Shown: positions 14,538-22,923 of the stretch, one piece after another
How the letters are laid out: each line of letters begins with the position of its first letter
Numbering within the stretch: position 1 is the stretch's first letter
Source: a virus
Virus record (IMG/VR): IMGVR_UViG_3300037246_002174
Coordinates: 1-47,150 of that record
DNA: 47,150 nt
Direction: 5' to 3' (one strand)
The notes under the pieces: model-generated
The model's input: the letters and a program-made list of their open reading frames with translations, nothing else
Databases searched by the model: none
Told to the model about the DNA's origin: nothing
Position numbers and translations under genes: made by a program

Positions 14538-14894
14538 TTATTTATTTATTTCTTTGTACTTTTTATAAATTTCAATCAAAACAGGGTAGATTATTTTGTT
14601 TTTTTTACTGCCAGATTGGTTGGCATTAATCAGTTTATTTAAATATTCCAAAAACTCATCTTTTGAGGGTTCTTTTAAAACTTCGTCAAAAGCTTTGTCT
14701 AATTTTTGAATATTTTCTAATTCAGCAACTCTTTTTTCGAGTTTTTGAAGTTTAGTTTCTTTATTTTTATGTTGGAAACCACTACAATTGTGTTTTTTAT
14801 TAACATCATACACACCACTATAGTCATTTTCGTCCACTGCACAATAATTATATCCCTTTAAAAACTTACAATTTTTACATTTAACTGTTTCCAT
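14538..14894 (-). CDS. Cys4 zinc-finger-like plus coiled-coil protein, 118 aa
   Basis: Residues 5-37 hold four cysteines (CKNCKFLKGYNYC...C), likely one zinc site. Residues 45-68 form a coiled coil (KLQKLEKRVAELENIQKL). The role is unknown. It is the last gene before the terminator and follows the nuclease gene by 8 bases. Confidence 0.6.
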   Translation of the reverse strand: METVKCKNCKFLKGYNYCAVDENDYSGVYDVNKKHNCSGFQHKNKETKLQKLEKRVAELENIQKLDKAFDEVLKEPSKDEFLEYLNKLINANQSGSKKNKIIYPVLIEIYKKYKEINK

Positions 14895-14901
14895 ATCTCA
14901 A

Positions 14902-15288
14902 TTATTTTAAATATTTATCAATTGTATCTTTTGCCATATCAAAAGTCCAAACAAAAACAGCCCAATAACCACGTTCTTTAAGCTTATTTATCATTTCGTA
15001 TTGACCAGCATGTTCTTTTAAAATATCATTGCTTTTCTTCTTAAAAGGGCTTTCAATTTTAACCTCTATAAATAAACCACAACAATAAAAAAGGTCTTTA
15101 TTTTTACCTATTGGTTTTGGTTCAAAAATCATGATATCTGGAAAATCATTTGAGCTTCTTAGTTTTTTAACTCTCACAGCTTCACCAATGCTCATACGCA
15201 AACCGCTCGAGTCAGTTGTAAAAATACATTTCGGATATTGCAAATGCAAATAATCTGTTATTTGTTTGTGTAGTTGTTTTTCTGTCAT
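14902..15288 (-). CDS. VRR-NUC domain nuclease, 128 aa
   Basis: The protein fits the PD-(D/E)XK VRR-NUC pattern. It has an N-terminal helix (EKQLHKQITDYL), the acidic Asp in SNDFPDIMIF, and GLFIEVK carrying the catalytic Glu-x-Lys. An HxxQYEMINKLKERGYWA segment closes the domain. Length is normal for the stand-alone phage form. A role in processing branched DNA during replication or recombination is likely. It lies in an early operon. Confidence 0.85.
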   Translation of the reverse strand: MTEKQLHKQITDYLHLQYPKCIFTTDSSGLRMSIGEAVRVKKLRSSNDFPDIMIFEPKPIGKNKDLFYCCGLFIEVKIESPFKKKSNDILKEHAGQYEMINKLKERGYWAVFVWTFDMAKDTIDKYLK

Positions 15289-15290
15289 AA

Positions 15291-15746
15291 CTATTTCTTT
15301 TCAATTGCCAAATCATTACTGAGCCAGTCAAACATATCTAAATGCATTGAATAACAATAATTATAAACTTCTGTGTAATTAGAAATATTCTTACTATTGT
15401 CGTTTCTATCTCTTTTGTAATAAAACTTTTTCATGAAGTTATCAAAATAAAAGATAAACTGAGAACCTTCATAACCTACAGATAGCCAAACCTCATTTCC
15501 AATTAATTCGGCTTTTCTCATGTCTGGAAATTCGATTGCAGCCAACTCAACAATCGGTACAAACTTTTTTCCGTTGTGCTCGATTTCTTGTGTCAGTTTA
15601 TCTAGGTTGTGAACTTCAGGTATGAAAAACATTGTTTCTAAATCTGAAGGCTTAAGCTCTTTTACTAGAGTTTTGTCATGGTTGTAAATTCGTAAACACG
15701 TTCCTAAATAATTCCTAATTTCTTCAATTTTTATTTCTTTTTTCAC
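15291..15746 (-). CDS. Unknown protein, 151 aa
   Basis: A mixed protein with no named domain; it has a run of aromatic residues (YEGSQFIFYFDNFMKKFYY). Located 2 bases before the nuclease gene and overlapping the end of the 199-aa gene by 23 bases. Confidence 0.6.
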   Translation of the reverse strand: MKKEIKIEEIRNYLGTCLRIYNHDKTLVKELKPSDLETMFFIPEVHNLDKLTQEIEHNGKKFVPIVELAAIEFPDMRKAELIGNEVWLSVGYEGSQFIFYFDNFMKKFYYKRDRNDNSKNISNYTEVYNYCYSMHLDMFDWLSNDLAIEKK

Positions 15747-16323
15747 AGTTTTTATTTTTAATTAACGAACCATATATCACTTGCTCTTTTTCTGTTAATT
15801 CTCTAAATGAAGATCCATTCAAATTTGTAACAGAATATTCAAGTCCATCTTTCTTTATGTGACGGCCAAATTCTTTTTTTTGACAATCGTAAACATCTTT
15901 TTCAAAAATAACAGATCCTCTGATGCTTGTAATTGTAGTGTAAAATTCTTTATTATTGAGAAATGATTTTAGCTTAAAAGTAACAGCATAACGATTACCA
16001 ACTTCAGGAATTAAAGGGTCTTTTTCTACTTTGATAACTCTTTTTTTAGGCAAAGTAATAAACTCATCTATTTCAGCTACTAGATTAGTTTTGAAATTAT
16101 AATTAAGGATAAAATAAAGAGCTTTTAGTAATTTTCTATTGTCTTTTATAGTTGTATCCCCTCTTTTTTTAGAAGCTTTTAAAATGGTTGTTATTTCTTC
16201 AAAATGAACATATCCGACATTGTAATGCATATTCGTTTCTTCAACAGCTTCTGAGAATTCAGCTAGTAATTTGCCTCCAGGTATTAGCCAGGCTGATTTA
16301 TATTTTATTGGTTGCAGTTTCAT
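15724..16323 (-). CDS. Unknown protein, 199 aa
   Basis: No family recognised. The central part is beta-rich (GNRYAVTFKLKSFLNNKEF) and the C-terminus is basic. It is 2 bases from the 94-aa gene and overlaps the following gene by 23 bases, so translation is coupled. Confidence 0.6.
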   Translation of the reverse strand: MKLQPIKYKSAWLIPGGKLLAEFSEAVEETNMHYNVGYVHFEEITTILKASKKRGDTTIKDNRKLLKALYFILNYNFKTNLVAEIDEFITLPKKRVIKVEKDPLIPEVGNRYAVTFKLKSFLNNKEFYTTITSIRGSVIFEKDVYDCQKKEFGRHIKKDGLEYSVTNLNGSSFRELTEKEQVIYGSLIKNKNCEKRNKN

Positions 16324-16325
16324 AA

Positions 16326-16610
16326 TTAAGATTTTGGAACTTTTATTGTATGTCCTGAGTTTGAAGTAATTGTCAATTTACCCTCTTTTTGAGCTTTTGC
16401 AACTCTTTTGCCTTGCTTTATTAATATTGATTTTTGATCTTCAAACAAGTTCTCTAAACTGTCAACATAACTTTGATTACATGCGATCCTTTGATTTGAC
16501 CATTGCAAGAACTTTTCTTGTAAAACTTCATTATCTGTTTTGCTAATCAATTCAACAAATTCTTTTTCAATCTCATTTAGCTTTAGTATTTCTGCTTCAT
16601 TACTTTCCAT
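16326..16610 (-). CDS. Helical protein, 94 aa, first gene of the early operon
   Basis: Glu-rich long helices with a basic end (KVPKS); unknown. It is first in the minus operon 16610-14538 and reads away from the plus-strand island at 16791. Confidence 0.6.
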   Translation of the reverse strand: MESNEAEILKLNEIEKEFVELISKTDNEVLQEKFLQWSNQRIACNQSYVDSLENLFEDQKSILIKQGKRVAKAQKEGKLTITSNSGHTIKVPKS

Positions 16611-16639
16611 ATCAATATTTTTAGTTCAAAACTTTTCAG

Positions 16640-16666
16640 CAAAAATAATCTATTCAAATTGAAATA
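16640..16666 (-). promoter_or_regulatory. Possible promoter with palindrome in the spacer
   Basis: CAAAAATA (16640-16647) is a -7 box for the gene at 16610, but no CAA stands at the expected -33 place. The palindrome TATTCAAATTGAAATA (16651-16666) sits in the spacer. A related half-site lies at 16721-16732 near the divergent promoter. Confidence 0.4.
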
Positions 16667-16681
16667 ACTATTTTTACGATA

Positions 16682-16699
16682 TGCTTTGTAACATGTTTT
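16682..16699 (+). promoter_or_regulatory. Island upstream element, copy 1
   Basis: TGCTTTGTAACATGTTTT is repeated exactly at 17864-17881 and, with changes, at 20394, 22924, 43375 and 43830. Every copy lies upstream of a plus-strand gene that starts, or restarts within, an island. Confidence 0.5.
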
Positions 16700-16738
16700 A
16701 TATTTGATAATAATAGTAGATTATTCAAATGGATAGAC

Positions 16739-16746
16739 TATCTTTG
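16739..16746 (+). promoter_or_regulatory. -7 box for the island gene at 16791
   Basis: TATCTTTG matches the -7 consensus. The -33 region lacks TTG, which suggests activator dependence. Confidence 0.45.
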
Positions 16747-16790
16747 TATCAACAAAAGAAAAGAAATACTAACTATTAAAAATACTCAAA

Positions 16791-16991
16791 ATGGCTAAGT
16801 TTATAAAATTATCAGAAGTAAAAAACGAACAATTATTTTCTTTCGGTTATTCAGATACCGTTTACAAAATGATAGAAACTAAATGGATAGGGTTGGATTG
16901 TATGGAATACAAGAGTATGATAGAAGAAAAAACATATAGAAGAGATGATTATAAATGCAATTCTAAAGTTCAAATAAGACAATTTTATTAA
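16791..16991 (+). CDS. Small protein, 66 aa, first gene of plus island 1
   Basis: No family recognised. A short beta-rich protein with a basic C-terminus. It heads a plus-strand cassette inserted between two minus-strand blocks. Confidence 0.6.
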   Translation: MAKFIKLSEVKNEQLFSFGYSDTVYKMIETKWIGLDCMEYKSMIEEKTYRRDDYKCNSKVQIRQFY

Positions 16992-16998
16992 CAATAAA

Positions 16999-17012
16999 GG
17001 GGCGAAAGCCCC
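16999..17012 (+). other. GNRA tetraloop hairpin (GGGGC-GAAA-GCCCC)
   Basis: Identical in stem and loop to the minus-strand hairpin at 1471-1484. It lies between the 66-aa and 129-aa genes of the same transcript, with no T tract after it. Confidence 0.65.
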
Positions 17013-17041
17013 AAATATTTAAACTTAAAAAACATAAGGAT

Positions 17042-17431
17042 ATGACACATTTTGACCAACTTGAAGAAAAAACACAAAAGCTTTGCGAAGCTAGAAAAAA
17101 TACAAATGGAAATCTTTCGGAAGACCTGACAATTACTTGCGAAGGTGAACTTTTCTTTTTAACTAACGTATTTAAAGATGGTAGCTTTTTAGGATTCTGG
17201 ACTCATTCGCCTTGGGGGACTTGCCACGATCAAGAACAGGGGTGGGCTGTTTTTTCAAAAGAAATAAAAATGATTTCTTCTTTTGAAACTAAAACGGGCG
17301 GTCAAAGTACTAGTGATGGCTTTGGTGGATTCAGAGAATGGCGAAAAATAGAAACAGAAATTCATGGGAAGTCTAAAAAATTAAAACCTGAATGGGATAA
17401 TGAGAATTTTTGGAAAATAAGTGGGTGTTAA
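17042..17431 (+). CDS. Unknown protein, 129 aa
   Basis: A Trp-rich protein with segments like GFWTHSPWGTCHDQEQGW and a Gly-rich loop (GGQSTSDGFGGF). No domain named. It is in the first plus-strand island, so an accessory or anti-host role is possible. Confidence 0.6.
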   Translation: MTHFDQLEEKTQKLCEARKNTNGNLSEDLTITCEGELFFLTNVFKDGSFLGFWTHSPWGTCHDQEQGWAVFSKEIKMISSFETKTGGQSTSDGFGGFREWRKIETEIHGKSKKLKPEWDNENFWKISGC

Positions 17432-17446
17432 TTTAAATTTATAATA

Positions 17447-17860
17447 ATGGAAAAGTTAGTAATTTTAAGAAAAATAAATTCTCTCAACAATAAGAATTGT
17501 GTTGAATTTGGGATAAACACAAAAATAGCAAATAAGAGCCTTTCTTTTATTGCTAAATGCAGAAAAAAAGCAATTTTAATCTATGGTAATGGGCAATCAC
17601 TAAGATCTGTATTCACAAATCACGGTTTAATATTTAGGTTTAAAACTTTTTCTGAGAATATGGAAAAGGCAACTGAACTAATTAAGTTAGTTGAATCTAC
17701 AACAAGAGGTGGTGCTCGCAAAAATGCGGGTGCACCTTTTAAACAGCCACGATACAGGCATCAAATAAACGTTCCCGATGCCGTATGGAAGGAACTTAAA
17801 CTAAAGTATACGACAGCAGAAATCAACGTTAAGATAAACGCATTTATACTTAGTTTGTAA
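17447..17860 (+). CDS. DNA-binding-like protein with GGARKNAGAP motif, 137 aa
   Basis: Residues 85-100 carry RGGARKNAGAPFK, a version of the GGxRxGAGRP box seen next to RHH domains in phage and plasmid proteins. The following INVPDAVWKELK...INAFILSL looks like a ribbon-helix-helix. It probably binds DNA and may regulate the island. Confidence 0.6.
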   Translation: MEKLVILRKINSLNNKNCVEFGINTKIANKSLSFIAKCRKKAILIYGNGQSLRSVFTNHGLIFRFKTFSENMEKATELIKLVESTTRGGARKNAGAPFKQPRYRHQINVPDAVWKELKLKYTTAEINVKINAFILSL

Positions 17861-17863
17861 AGG

Positions 17864-17881
17864 TGCTTTGTAACATGTTTT
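17864..17881 (+). promoter_or_regulatory. Island upstream element, copy 2
   Basis: Exact copy of the 18-base element at 16682-16699, 71 bases before the gene at 17952. Confidence 0.5.
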
Positions 17882-17951
17882 GAAAAGGTAGTTTGTGAAT
17901 TATTATGAGTTACTTTGTGGGTAATTTAAGTTGTTTATAGCTAACTAATAT

Positions 17952-18299
17952 ATGAATATAATGAGAGAGGTGAAAATAATAAATGATAAGCCAGAAGTTC
18001 AGCCAACTAAAGAGTATAAGAAAATAAAAGAGACTGCCGTTGTCTATCTTATGAAACATAAAAATAGCGATGAGTCTCATTTGTGGTATAAAGCACAATC
18101 TTTTAATTTCTCTAACGAAAAAAGAAAAGAAGAGTGGCGATGGGCATCGCTCTGGAATTCAATTTGCACTAGTGGGAAAAGTTCTTCACTTGAAAAACTG
18201 ATAATGGAAACTCTTAAAGAAGGCCATACAGTAATTGAAAGTGGTTTTGATAGCTATATAAGAGGACTTGATGAAAATGCCAAAAGGCTTAAAATGTAG
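17952..18299 (+). CDS. Unknown protein, 115 aa
   Basis: Polar, Trp/Ser-rich helical protein without a named domain. A second ATG lies at 17961. It ends island 1 and is followed by a strong bidirectional terminator. Confidence 0.6.
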   Translation: MNIMREVKIINDKPEVQPTKEYKKIKETAVVYLMKHKNSDESHLWYKAQSFNFSNEKRKEEWRWASLWNSICTSGKSSSLEKLIMETLKEGHTVIESGFDSYIRGLDENAKRLKM

Positions 18300-18350
18300 G
18301 GTATTATACTTTTTAAAATTACTCACAACAGTTATGTTTATATAACAAAA

Positions 18351-18380
18351 AAAAGAGCAAACCTCACAGTTTGCTCTTTT
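18351..18380. terminator. Strong bidirectional terminator
   Basis: A perfect 12-bp stem (AAAAGAGCAAAC with GTTTGCTCTTTT) and a 6-base loop, between the converging genes 17952-18299 and 18419-18721. Confidence 0.85.
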
Positions 18381-18418
18381 TACTATCTAAATAAACTTTA
18401 ACTCTACTATGAAAAATA

Positions 18419-18721
18419 TTACTTATTTTTTAAATCTTTAACTATATCTTTAACCTTTTCATCTGTTGATTTGCTGAATATTTTTGTTTGATCTACTGTA
18501 TTTTGTATCTTAATAAGACTAGTAGATATAAATAAATCCATTTTGGTTTGTTTTTCTTCTATGGCTTTAATTCTAAGCTCATGCTCTATCGCCTTATCAT
18601 TCATAGACCACTGTCTAGCTTCTAAGGTAGTAAACCATCCTCCTAGTATAAATGCTATAATTATAGCATATTTTACGGTTTTAGCTACTTGAGTCTGTGT
18701 AAATTTAATAACATTATCCAT
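18419..18721 (-). CDS. TM plus coiled-coil protein, 100 aa (lysis-type candidate)
   Basis: One TM helix lies at about residues 17-34 (YAIIIAFILGGWFTTLE), followed by a long charged helix (IEHELRIKAIEEKQTKMDLF). This resembles inner-membrane spanins or holin-associated proteins. It ends the late region, next to a 29-aa TM protein, where lysis genes often lie. The assignment is tentative. Confidence 0.55.
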   Translation of the reverse strand: MDNVIKFTQTQVAKTVKYAIIIAFILGGWFTTLEARQWSMNDKAIEHELRIKAIEEKQTKMDLFISTSLIKIQNTVDQTKIFSKSTDEKVKDIVKDLKNK

Positions 18722-18810
18722 TACTTTTTAAATATTTTTTTTAATATCCATAATGAAAATATCAAGAATAAAGCTATTCCGTACCAAAAAAATGGATTTG
18801 TTAGAAACAT
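18721..18810 (-). CDS. Single-TM microprotein, 29 aa
   Basis: NPFFWYGIALFLIFSLWIL is one membrane helix with a Lys-rich end. Its stop overlaps the next ATG by one base (TAATG). It is a possible holin-like partner of the 100-aa protein. Confidence 0.5.
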   Translation of the reverse strand: MFLTNPFFWYGIALFLIFSLWILKKIFKK

Positions 18811-18828
18811 ATCTTATCTTTTTATTTA

Positions 18829-18858
18829 CAAATGTAAGGTAATTATTTTAATTATCAA
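18829..18858 (-). promoter_or_regulatory. Consensus promoter for the TM protein pair
   Basis: CAAATGTA (18829-18836), exactly 19 bases, CAA (18856-18858). It gives the two small membrane genes expression separate from the baseplate genes. Confidence 0.7.
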
Positions 18859-18873
18859 ACTAAAATAACTATT

Positions 18874-19353
18874 TTAAACTTTTATATTATCAATTTTGCT
18901 ATTGTCAATATCTACATTCACTTGCTGCCTTGTATAACTACCTGCTAACGCTGTAATGGCTGCCTGTATTTTTACAAACTCTGCATTGATGGCTGTATTT
19001 TGAGCCTGCAATCCACTATCAAGAGGTAAAAATTTAACTAAATTATCACCTTTGCCACCAAATTCAACTGTTCCATCATTTTTAAAATACATTGAAAATA
19101 CTTCGCTACCTTCTGAGTTTTGAGCAAAGAAGCGAAGTTCACCAGCTTTTGTAATTTCAGAAGTATAAGTATAGCCAAGTATTAGTCCAACTTCTGAATT
19201 ACTAGTGTCGGAATAAGCCGCTTTCCTGCCCTTTAATGGTTTCGAATCAACACCTTGAGGAAGTATTGCGGTTGCATTTCTCACATCCTTAGTACCGTAA
19301 ATTAATGTTTTCACAAAGTCCACAACCGCCTCTCTTACTGTTCCTAATATCAT
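18874..19353 (-). CDS. Baseplate spike-like protein (Mu gp45 type), 159 aa
   Basis: The early segment (ILPQGVDSKPLKGRKAAY) and the later GELRFFAQNSEGSEVFSMYF with a repeated-strand C-terminus resemble Mu gp45-type spike proteins. Directly upstream, overlapping by 4 bases, is the hub gene, the Mu order P-45. It would form the membrane-piercing tip at the baseplate centre. Confidence 0.6.
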   Translation of the reverse strand: MILGTVREAVVDFVKTLIYGTKDVRNATAILPQGVDSKPLKGRKAAYSDTSNSEVGLILGYTYTSEITKAGELRFFAQNSEGSEVFSMYFKNDGTVEFGGKGDNLVKFLPLDSGLQAQNTAINAEFVKIQAAITALAGSYTRQQVNVDIDNSKIDNIKV

Positions 19354-20354
19354 TTAAATGGATTTTTAATATTGTAATTATCTAAATCATAAACATCTTT
19401 TAAAACGCAAGTTAAATTGTATATTTCACCACTATTTGCATTTCTTGAAATGTCTGTTTGTTCAACAAAAAATAAAGCTGGTTCATTCATTTTTTCTTCA
19501 ATAAAAATTTCAACAATACTGTCTGGTTTGATAAATTGAGTTGTTTTTATTGGAACTTTTATTGATGCAATTTCAGCACTTAATGCCTTTCGTGCAGCTT
19601 CTTTTGACGTAAATCCAGTATCTGAAGTTTGAATTTTAACCATCGGTCTAAATTCTTTACAGAAAGGATTCTTTATTGTAAATTGACCACCATCCTCATT
19701 TCCTTCTGAAGCTTGCGGCATTAATGTAATTTCTGAATGCAAAGATTGTCCATTAAACGTTATGCTTTTATTAAACACGCCATTTTCTGTATTAGAATTA
19801 AAACTCGCCACAGTCGGAAGTTTTGAAATGTTTGGTCTAATAAATAGTAATTCACCTTTTGCCGTATGTGATAAAGCTATATTTCTTTGATTTGCTAATC
19901 TATTTATATAAGCTGCGATTGATTCAGTTATCTTTGCCGTTGTTTGCTTAAAAACCTTATTCATTTGCTCTGTAACAGAACTATCAACAATAAAATTTAA
20001 ATTAAATGGATTAAGTAAATCAGTAACTAATTCATTGAAGTTAAGGTTGTTTTTTTGTAAAGGATAGTTATTTGGTGAAATATTACAATCTTCTAAAATT
20101 CCCGTTTTTGAATAACCTGCAAAATTTTCAACTTCTGGATTAGGTGAGATTTTGAAATTATCATTTAAAATTGTTCCAGTTATTAATAATTCATTATTAT
20201 CATCAAAAATTTCAACTTTATCATAATTCAATACTTTATCTAAAATATTACTTAATGCTGAAAAGCTGAATGTATCTGCTATAGAATTATATTTCAAACT
20301 AATGCTATAGCTCGAAAAATGAAAAAATTCTTTATTATTTATGATAAATTTCAT
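19350..20354 (-). CDS. Baseplate hub protein (Mu gpP / gpD family), 334 aa
   Basis: The protein has the size and domain pattern of phage late-control D / Mu gp44 hubs. N-terminal beta strands come first, then a middle domain with FNELVTDLLNPFNLNFIVDS and IAAYINRLANQRNIALSHT, and a closing barrel domain. It joins the tail tube to the spike. It begins directly after a promoter whose -7 box is 4 bases from the ATG, so its mRNA should be leaderless. Confidence 0.75.
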   Translation of the reverse strand: MKFIINNKEFFHFSSYSISLKYNSIADTFSFSALSNILDKVLNYDKVEIFDDNNELLITGTILNDNFKISPNPEVENFAGYSKTGILEDCNISPNNYPLQKNNLNFNELVTDLLNPFNLNFIVDSSVTEQMNKVFKQTTAKITESIAAYINRLANQRNIALSHTAKGELLFIRPNISKLPTVASFNSNTENGVFNKSITFNGQSLHSEITLMPQASEGNEDGGQFTIKNPFCKEFRPMVKIQTSDTGFTSKEAARKALSAEIASIKVPIKTTQFIKPDSIVEIFIEEKMNEPALFFVEQTDISRNANSGEIYNLTCVLKDVYDLDNYNIKNPFK

Positions 20355-20358
20355 ACAG

Positions 20359-20389
20359 CAAAGTTAATCAATTTTAAAATAAAATGCAA
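20359..20389 (-). promoter_or_regulatory. Late promoter giving a leaderless hub transcript
   Basis: CAAAGTTA (20359-20366), 20 bases, CAA (20387-20389). The -7 box is 4 bases from the start codon at 20354. Confidence 0.6.
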
Positions 20390-20393
20390 AATA

Positions 20394-20411
20394 TGTTTTG
20401 TAGCATGATTT
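20394..20411 (+). promoter_or_regulatory. Island upstream element, copy 3 (diverged)
   Basis: TGTTTTGTAGCATGATTT matches copies 1 and 2 at 15 of 18 positions. It stands between the hub promoter and plus island 2. A TTG (20416-20418) and TAAATTTG (20440-20447) 21 bases apart follow as a possible promoter. The rest of the gap to 20626 holds no gene. Confidence 0.4.
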
Positions 20412-20626
20412 GTAATTGTTTATTTAACGTTTAAATGATTAAATTTGCATATTAATTTCATTAATAAAAAACTTAAATGTGAAACGTTGGATAATACCAT
20501 TTTGTAAACTGATGATATTTCAGTTTGACTATAGTAGTGATAAATATCAAAAAATAATGTCCATATTATTAGCATGGATAAATTTATTGATAGTGATATA
20601 TTTGTTTCTTAATTAAAATAATCAAC

Positions 20627-21142
20627 ATGGAAAAAAATAAAAAGAATAAGCTTAAAATTGAAGTAGAGTTAAACGTAAATGATAGCTTTAAGAGTGTTGT
20701 TGAAGCTTTTAAGGCTTTTGCAGAAAGCAAAAAAAGGATGTTTGGTATTTTAGATGGTAAAAAAGTATTTCTTGTAGGCAATCCTAAAATTGTAAAAATG
20801 GGCTTTCTTAGCGATGTTAAGTGGAATGAAGATAAAAAACAATGGATGGTTGATAACTTAGATTATAATAATTCAGAAATTAAATCCTTACGCGATGATT
20901 TAAATAAGTCTGAACGTGAAAATAGAGAAATTGAACACGAATTTCTTAAAATAGAATCAAAAGCTAAAGAGTTTGAAAATTTAGCCAATAATCGGAAACT
21001 AGAAATTATAGAGTTAAAAGTTGAGTGTTGGGATTTAGTTCGAAAAAATACCGTCTTGATAAAAACTAATGATGAGTATAGAAAAGAGAATGAGTCTCTA
21101 AAAAGTAATACTAATAATATAGAAAAATCTAATTCTATTTAA
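20627..21142 (+). CDS. Coiled-coil protein, 171 aa, plus island 2
   Basis: The N-terminal 75 residues look globular (VEAFKAFAESKKRMFGILDG). Residues 80-165 form a long coiled coil rich in Glu/Asn/Lys. No family is recognised. It is the first of two genes inserted between hub and gpN genes. Confidence 0.6.
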   Translation: MEKNKKNKLKIEVELNVNDSFKSVVEAFKAFAESKKRMFGILDGKKVFLVGNPKIVKMGFLSDVKWNEDKKQWMVDNLDYNNSEIKSLRDDLNKSERENREIEHEFLKIESKAKEFENLANNRKLEIIELKVECWDLVRKNTVLIKTNDEYRKENESLKSNTNNIEKSNSI

Positions 21143-21157
21143 GTAAAAACAACCAAT

Positions 21158-21706
21158 ATGATAATATACAAATGTGATAACTGCGGGTCAGAACATGACT
21201 ATAAAGATAGCCTATTAACAATTGGAACTTTAAATAAAGATTTATTCATTATAAATAACTTGGCTTATTCGAACGGGAATAAGGCTAATTTTTCAGAATT
21301 ACATTATTGCTCTAAAGATTGTTTTGTGGATGATTTCTTTAAGCATGAAGTTGTTAATGAGTCTAAGGCTGTTGTAAAAATGCCTAGTTTAAATATCAGT
21401 AACGAAGATAGTAAAATTGCGTTTATGGGTTGTTTTATTGGCGATTTGGTAAAGGTTCACTTCGAAATAAATAAATCAAAAACATCAACATCTTGTTTTA
21501 CTGCAGAACTTATTGGAATAAATATTGACAAGCAAATCGTTTATTTTAAAAACACAATAAGAGAATCGGCAGCGGTTAATGAGGGTGATTTTGAAAGGGA
21601 GTTCGGTATCATTTCAAGTATGCACGTATTAACTATTAGTGAAATTAAAAACTACAATGACAATATAAAATCCCTCCCTAAACTTAAAGATAACTCTTAT
21701 TCTTAG
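21158..21706 (+). CDS. Zinc-finger-like protein, 182 aa, plus island 2
   Basis: CDNCGSEHDY near residue 6 and YCSKDCF near residue 51 form a likely four-Cys zinc site similar to small phage zinc-ribbon proteins. The rest is a beta-rich domain. Its stop overlaps the end of the convergent gpN gene by 4 bases, with no terminator visible. Confidence 0.6.
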   Translation: MIIYKCDNCGSEHDYKDSLLTIGTLNKDLFIINNLAYSNGNKANFSELHYCSKDCFVDDFFKHEVVNESKAVVKMPSLNISNEDSKIAFMGCFIGDLVKVHFEINKSKTSTSCFTAELIGINIDKQIVYFKNTIRESAAVNEGDFEREFGIISSMHVLTISEIKNYNDNIKSLPKLKDNSYS

Positions 21707-22896
21707 GTGAAATAAACAATAATACGCCCTTTTTTAATTATCGAAAGTTCATCAAGCGAAAGAACATTTGCATTAATGAACTTTTGATAATTCTCATCAC
21801 CTGCACCGAAAAATCTGTGTGCTAAAACAACTGGATTTGAATCACTATCTAAAATAAATTGTCTTTCCTGTTTTGCATTAAATGCAACCTCAAATAAATT
21901 AGCTAAAGTAGTATTTATTAAATTATCTAAATTAAAAGTAGTTTCTGGATTTGGCTCGTAATTCTCACTATCAAAAACCGAAAGCATTGAATTATAAATA
22001 CCTGCAATTATCTCTGAAACTTCTACTATTTCAGATCGAGTTTCATAACTGCCATTTATAGCGACTAATCCAACTTCTGAAACAACAGCCGTTGCGTTTG
22101 CTTCGTATAATATTTTTGCTTGAGAGCTACCATCATTTGTAATAAATATGCTTATTAAATTAGCCGCATTTTGAGCTAAAGATGCAATCTTTGCCTTTAT
22201 ATCTTGAATTATTAAAGAAGGAAAGTTTATTAAATTTTGCGCATCCCTCAAATATCCTTCTGCATTAGATACTATATTTTGTGCTGAGCTTGACGCTTTT
22301 CTTGCTAAATCTTTTAATATAGCTGCCTGCTCTGCTAGTAAAGCTAATTTGCTATAATTTGATTCAATTATATTTACAGAGCTTAACGCTGGTACTGCCA
22401 TTTCAGGGCTTGGAATTCCTAAATTTGCAAACGAGCTGCCTATTACAGTTTCATCAATTTCGCTTTTTAAAACTTCAACATCTTTTTTTGCACTTTGTTC
22501 TTGAATTGGTAATTTTAAAGGGTTTGTTTCCCATAAAACGCCTGTAATCTTTGAAACATTTGGGCTATTTTCATCAAAATTCAAGCTTAATGGCTGCACT
22601 AAATGCTCACCATATTGCGGGTGAGTTAATGTCCACGATCTTGAATCTTTCGAGGATTCAATAAAAGCATTTGCCTGCTCAATATTATCATCACCTTGAA
22701 AGTAAATTTCAATAGGAAAGCGTATTCCTGTGTTTTTCTTTCGGTCAACATAAGTGCCAGCCGTTCCGATAAAATCAAAACCTGTAGTGTTAAAACCTAT
22801 GCTACGTGTTGCTTTTTTCCACAACGGTTTAAAAATAACACCGTCACCTGTTTTTATTTCAAACTGTTTATTTTCTAAATCATTTATCCAACTCAT
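21703..22896 (-). CDS. Tail/DNA circularisation protein (Mu gpN, DNA_circ_N family), 397 aa
   Basis: The first 130 residues (KPLWKKATRSIGFNTTGFDF..., SRSWTLTHPQYGEHLVQPLS) match the DNA circularisation N-terminal family, which in Mu is tail protein N. The rest is helical. The frame opens at an ATG at 22938, but a -7 box (22901-22908) lies within that part. The ATG at 22896 (MSWINDL) is chosen, giving a leaderless message. Confidence 0.75.
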   Translation of the reverse strand: MSWINDLENKQFEIKTGDGVIFKPLWKKATRSIGFNTTGFDFIGTAGTYVDRKKNTGIRFPIEIYFQGDDNIEQANAFIESSKDSRSWTLTHPQYGEHLVQPLSLNFDENSPNVSKITGVLWETNPLKLPIQEQSAKKDVEVLKSEIDETVIGSSFANLGIPSPEMAVPALSSVNIIESNYSKLALLAEQAAILKDLARKASSSAQNIVSNAEGYLRDAQNLINFPSLIIQDIKAKIASLAQNAANLISIFITNDGSSQAKILYEANATAVVSEVGLVAINGSYETRSEIVEVSEIIAGIYNSMLSVFDSENYEPNPETTFNLDNLINTTLANLFEVAFNAKQERQFILDSDSNPVVLAHRFFGAGDENYQKFINANVLSLDELSIIKKGRIIVYFT

Positions 22897-22900
22897 ATTG

Positions 22901-22908
22901 CAAATATA
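22901..22908 (-). promoter_or_regulatory. -7 box 4 bases before the gpN start
   Basis: CAAATATA on the plus strand is TATATTTG on the minus strand. The -33 area (about 22928) falls in the island element at 22924-22941 and lacks TTG on this strand. Confidence 0.5.
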
Positions 22909-22923
22909 CGAAATTTTTATAAA

